From Pempheris klunzingeri (Eukaryota; Chordata; Actinopteri; Acropomatiformes; Pempheridae): 64,000 bases of DNA. The stretch spans positions 3,767,501-3,831,500 of the forward strand of contig NC_092016.1 in the NCBI RefSeq assembly GCF_042242105.1, given 5' to 3'. The first letter of the stretch is position 1, and each line of letters opens with the position of its first letter. Both the position numbers and the translations under genes were made by a program. Of the stretch, positions 45,420-64,000 are shown in pieces. The notes beneath the pieces were generated by a model. That model worked only from the letters and a program-made list of their open reading frames with translations. It was not told the origin of the DNA and searched no databases.

Positions 45420-46080
45420 AAAAGACATTACAGTGTGACATTCAGTGATGAGCTGGAATGATATTGCTTCAGTAGCTTACAGTACGGAGACCAGCCCGGG
45501 CCAGTGCGCGTTATAACACAACATGTTAACACCAGCGCGTCATCAAACATACAAATCCTCTGGAGAACGCAGGTCTCTTCGTTATTCTACATTCAAATCC
45601 ACTCAAAATGGTGAGAAGAAACTGTGTACACACACTCCACGATGGAAAGTATACCACAAATGGACGGACTATACAAGCACCAGGTAATAGGAATGACCAA
45701 TCAGCACACGGGGATGAGGGGAAGGGACAGGCTGAGTATAGGACATGCGTCAGGAAGCGACAGAGGCAGGTTAAAGCCAGGTTTGGTGGGCTGAGGCTGA
45801 GGAGTGCTTTGGGAGCAGAGCCATAGATACTGTTTGGTGGCCATGCGGAGACGGGCAAACTGGCGGCCATCTTTGCTCCAGTCTGTGGCAGCAGCCTACG
45901 GTTTATGCATCCTTCATTTACCTTTGCTGCTATTTTAGAGCCAGGTGTGACTTTGTGTTTAAAGTTAAAAACCCTTGAAATGCATCTGAAACAGCCCAAT
46001 GCAGTATTCTGGGACTCTGGTTTGGTTTAGCCAGATAGCTGCGTATAATATATGTAGATTATATTATAGAGAGGTATACT

Positions 46081-46115
46081 GGGAGGGCAGGGAGGGCAGG
46101 GAGGGCAGGGAGGGG
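46081..46115. repeat. 9-bp minisatellite (gggagggca)
   Basis: Nearly four tandem units of gggagggca lie in the presumed ckmt1 3' UTR, C-rich in the transcript. Confidence 0.9.
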
Positions 46116-46239
46116 TGATTAGATAAGTAGTAGTAATAGGAAATGACATAGATATTTAGAATATCTATGGGCACAGAGCGGGGTGTTTGTGCAGGTGTGT
46201 GTGCCCAGAGGTTTGTGGGGTGAGGTCAGGGGTCAGTGT

Positions 46240-61325
<15,086 letters not shown>

Positions 61326-61480
61326 TTTTAGTTTGGGTTTTTTTGTTTTTCCTGCTTGTGTAGGTGTAGTTTAAAAAAGCTGTTGTCTCCAGGGAGGGAG
61401 GGACAGACAGGTGGATGGGTGTCGGTGATGAGGCGCCTCTGCTGGAATGATGGAACCGGGAGGACGATTTAACCGGAGCG

Positions 61481-61520
61481 ACGTCAAGATGGCGGAGACT
61501 AGCTGGACCAGACCGGAAAT
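61481..61520. promoter_or_regulatory. CRE-half, YY1 and ETS motifs upstream of ckmt1
   Basis: ACGTCA (61481-61486) overlaps CAAGATGGCGGA (61485-61496, YY1-type), and ACCGGAAAT (61512-61520) is an ETS/GABP-type site. This trio is typical of TATA-less, often bidirectional promoters of mitochondrial and housekeeping genes. The ckmt1 start codon is 160 bp away on the other strand. Confidence 0.5.
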
Positions 61521-61556
61521 CAGCTCCGGCTTCAAAATAAAAGCACAAGATTTGAG
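61489..61556 (+). CDS. Candidate first coding exon of an unidentified divergent gene
   Basis: An ATG inside a YY1-type motif (CAAGATGGCGGA) opens 22 codons, MAETSWTRPEISSGFKIKAQ then DL, ending at AG followed by the donor GTAAAA. There is no stop in the exon. The arrangement, an ATG in a YY1 site next to an ETS site and head-to-head with ckmt1 (163 bp between start codons), is typical of a bidirectional promoter. I do not recognise the protein and see no second exon in the window, so the rest would lie beyond 64000 or the exon may not be real. Confidence 0.35.
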
Positions 61557-61603
61557 GTAAAATAAAATACCACGTTTATTTATTATGGGAAAAGAGAGAG
61601 AGA

Positions 61604-62018
61604 CAAAATAAAAATACAAAATGTGGCTCTAATGCTGGATTCTGATAATTATCACCACATTGGATGTGCTCCAATATGATGCAATATGCATTAGTCCCTG
61701 ATTTTATCACAAGGATGTAATAATGCCAACGATGAATGGATGATATTGCTGCTCGCTTGTGAACTGTGATGCAGCCAAGAGGATGTCCCCACAACAATAT
61801 AGTTGTCGGGGATGATTTGAGCCAATACTGCTGCAGCTATCAATCAAAAATAAACCTGCTCTATGCCCATATGACAATAAAGTCCTCTTTATTTTGCCAG
61901 CTTTATCTCTTCCCTACCATCATACTAGTTTTAATGATTAATAACATCAAATCAGGCGTGTCCCACTGGCAGGATTATCTATCATATATTTTCCCTCTGA
62001 GATTATGCATTTTATTAT
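61604..62018 (+). repeat. Direct repeat copy B (upstream of ckmt1)
   Basis: Partner of copy A: caaaataaaaatacaaaatg, aatatgcattagtccctgat, ataataatgccaac and caggcgtgtcccactggcag occur in the same order and orientation. It begins about 280 bp upstream of the ckmt1 start codon. Confidence 0.85.
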
Positions 62019-63050
62019 GGGGATGTTTCATCAGTGCTGGGATCAGATTACTTTGTAATTCAGGAGAATTACTGAATACAATTTATGCATATTACAATGA
62101 CATTCAAAGATTTCCAAACAAGCATTTCTGATGAAACAATCTTATCATAATCATAATTAAAATCTAACTTCCTGTGTGCAACAATCACTAATGCACCACC
62201 TACTGAACGCACAGTTTCACACTTTCAGTGTACTGACCTCCGAACAGGCAGGTGACTACAGGGTGAAAGCATCAGGTCTCTTTTTATTTGCTGGCAGCTG
62301 ATAAACTTGGATTATAAAAGTCACACACAGAAGAAAAGTCTGCACAGTAAAGTGAACAGTGTTAGTTTACGTTACTGTGTTGGGTTTTTTTGTATTTCCC
62401 TGCTTTGCAAACTCCATCGAGGACAAGATTATTAAAAAAAAACAAAAAAAAAAAAACAGAAAACGGATATTTATTTACATAAGGCGTTGGCAATGTAAGA
62501 TATTTACAATATGACTCCATCATCAGGCCAAGCCTTGTACTATAAAATAACTTTATAACTTATAAGAGTCACACACAGAGTTTCATCAGTGCTGGGACGT
62601 AAACAGGGTTGGGTCTGATTACTTACAGATGAATACAGTCAGTTACAAGTACAAATTACATACATTTTGTAATTTATGTAATTTAGTAGATTATAAAATA
62701 TGTGATCTAATCTGTATGAGCGCTCACTAAAAGGCTTTTATTGTGAAATTTTCTTTGTGCAGGAAGTCTTATATTTTATTTTGGCTAACTTAACAGTGGT
62801 GGAGAAGTGCGTGGAGTGAATACTGAAGGACATCAGAGAGCAGAGCTGCAGCACTGAGAGGTTTCACATCCCACTGGCCAACAACTCCGGCTCTTAAACC
62901 CAGAACAAGGTTAACTCAGTCATTCACACCAGAAGGAACCCGCTCCAGCTTCCTCAAGGTGATAACAGCAAGCGGGTTAACTATGACCTCCAAACAACTT
63001 GGAGCATGCACTAAATCAATATTGCTGAGGAGAATGAAGCTGTACCTAAA
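62019..63050. other. Repeat-rich intergenic DNA
   Basis: No gene is recognised. The phrase gtttcatcagtgctggga occurs twice (about 62026 and 62579), the second followed by gggttgggtctgattactta, a common fish repeat start. A poly(A) run is near 62432-62458. Confidence 0.5.
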
Positions 63051-63084
63051 CCAAGCAACACAGACCTCAGATCAGTTTTCCACC

Positions 63085-63500
63085 TGTAGGGAAGGCAAAG
63101 TTATCTCTACAGCACCATTCAGACACAAGGCAATTCAAAGGGCTTTACGGGGACATAAAACATTAAAATTACATGTAAAAGATAATAAAAGCACAAGGAA
63201 ACAGTTAAAGCTTAAGAGAAGATGGATAAACAGTTATAAATTAAAAGAAAGTTGTGCAGCTCTATTATTGGAAAGCCTCAGTAAGCGGTGATGTTTCCAG
63301 GCCTGATTTTAATGGGACAGTTTCAGCAGAGCTCAGGTGTTCAGGAAGCTTGTTCCACAGGTGAGCAGCACAGAGACTAAAAAGCTGCTTCACCTTGTTT
63401 AGTTCTGATTCTGAGGACGCTGAGTAGACCTGCAGCAGATGTAGATCCTGTCTGAGACCTCATCTGTCTTTTCTGTTTGGTACACGATGTTGGTGCATGT
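63085..63500 (+). repeat. Teleost interspersed repeat (gacacaaggcaattcaaagg family)
   Basis: The order ccattcagacacaaggcaat, then tcaaagggctttacggggac, and later tcaggaagcttgttccacag matches a widespread fish repeat. An open stretch across it (62959-63291) is a by-product of the repeat and is not called as a gene. Confidence 0.55.
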
Positions 63501-64000
63501 AAATCGTCTTATTTTTGTCAAAACTTCTAAAAAAAAAAAACCAAACAAACATGTAATTTGAATGAATTAGGCAGCAGTCAGTAATGAGGTGTGTGTGGTG
63601 AGCAGCTGCTGACCGGTGCCCTGAGCAGTCAACAGTCTCCAGACAGAGACCACACTGTTTTATATTCAGGGCCTGAGCTCCTTATGCAGGATAACTCAGT
63701 AATCTGTAGATTAAGGAGGAAATATTGGGCATCTAGTACTCAAGATCAAAGTTCACATTACAGTCCTGCAGGACCTGGAATTACTTCCCAACACACAGGA
63801 TGTATCAGAACAAATAATGTATCAATAATGTAGATAAAATATGAGTAATAAAACACATTTTTATAGGTTAATTCAAATTAAGTACAAATATGACATCAGT
63901 CCGTCTCCCACCTGTGCTTCTCACTGTACGTGAGCGTTTACTCTCTGGTTATCAGAACTGGGAGGCAAACAACACACCTCAGAGGTGTGTCACCTAATCT
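63501..64000. other. Unassigned end of window
   Basis: I see no gene, RNA or defined repeat in the last 500 bases. Confidence 0.5.

Noticed and set aside
45526-45999. 157-codon open frame on the minus strand
   Set aside because: It lies in the presumed ckmt1 3' UTR, with no recognisable domain or conserved block.
62959-63291. 110-codon basic open frame near the right end
   Set aside because: It runs through a known type of fish interspersed repeat and has no domain.

Overview
The window is teleost fish nuclear DNA. It carries five vertebrate protein-coding genes with GT-AG introns, separated by DNA dense in fish-type repeats (GATA/GACA and GT microsatellites, Tc1, piggyBac, Harbinger-like and LINE remnants). 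All five genes were reconstructed exon by exon from conserved protein sequence with phase-consistent splice sites. The species cannot be named from sequence alone; compact introns and repeat types suit a percomorph.

Layout, left to right: (1) 788-8711 (+), abhd2, nine coding exons, 422 aa, a membrane-anchored alpha/beta-hydrolase, followed by a long 3' UTR to about 10875. (2) 12376-16837 (-), rlbp1 (CRALBP), seven coding exons, 307 aa, with a likely non-coding first exon and an OTX/CRX-type motif near 18.1 kb. (3) 18.1-23.8 kb, a gene-free repeat region: a TTAA-flanked element with a Tc1 fragment inside, a palindromic MITE and a LINE relic. (4) 24533-26898 (-), aen, three coding exons, 351 aa, with all five DEDDh exonuclease residues. 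A likely first exon near 30.65 kb carries a perfect two-half-site p53 response element. Between that exon and the coding exons sits a piggyBac element (about 27.45-29.96 kb) whose transposase ORF is nearly intact but lacks one catalytic aspartate. (5) 31972-38729 (-), pdia3 (ERp57), thirteen exons, 497 aa, with an ERSE-like CCAAT-N9-CCACA promoter motif. (6) 39-45.4 kb, gene-free, with repeats and one RFX X-box-like palindrome. (7) 46240-61325 (-), ckmt1, nine exons, 415 aa, with long introns full of transposable elements. (8) Just upstream of ckmt1, in divergent orientation, a candidate first coding exon of an unidentified gene (61489-61556, +) starts inside a YY1-type motif. The rest to 64000 is repeat-rich with no recognised gene.

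The genes do not form a pathway. They represent lipid signalling (abhd2), the visual cycle (rlbp1), p53-linked apoptosis (aen), ER glycoprotein folding (pdia3) and mitochondrial energy buffering (ckmt1). In human, abhd2, rlbp1 and aen map to 15q26 and pdia3 and ckmt1 to 15q15, so the window joins two blocks that are far apart on human chromosome 15. No CRISPR array, rRNA or tRNA gene was seen. No wholly new system was found. The most interesting signals are the p53 element at aen, the catalytically altered piggyBac transposase in the aen 5' intron, the divergent first exon beside ckmt1, and direct repeats bracketing ckmt1 exon 1.
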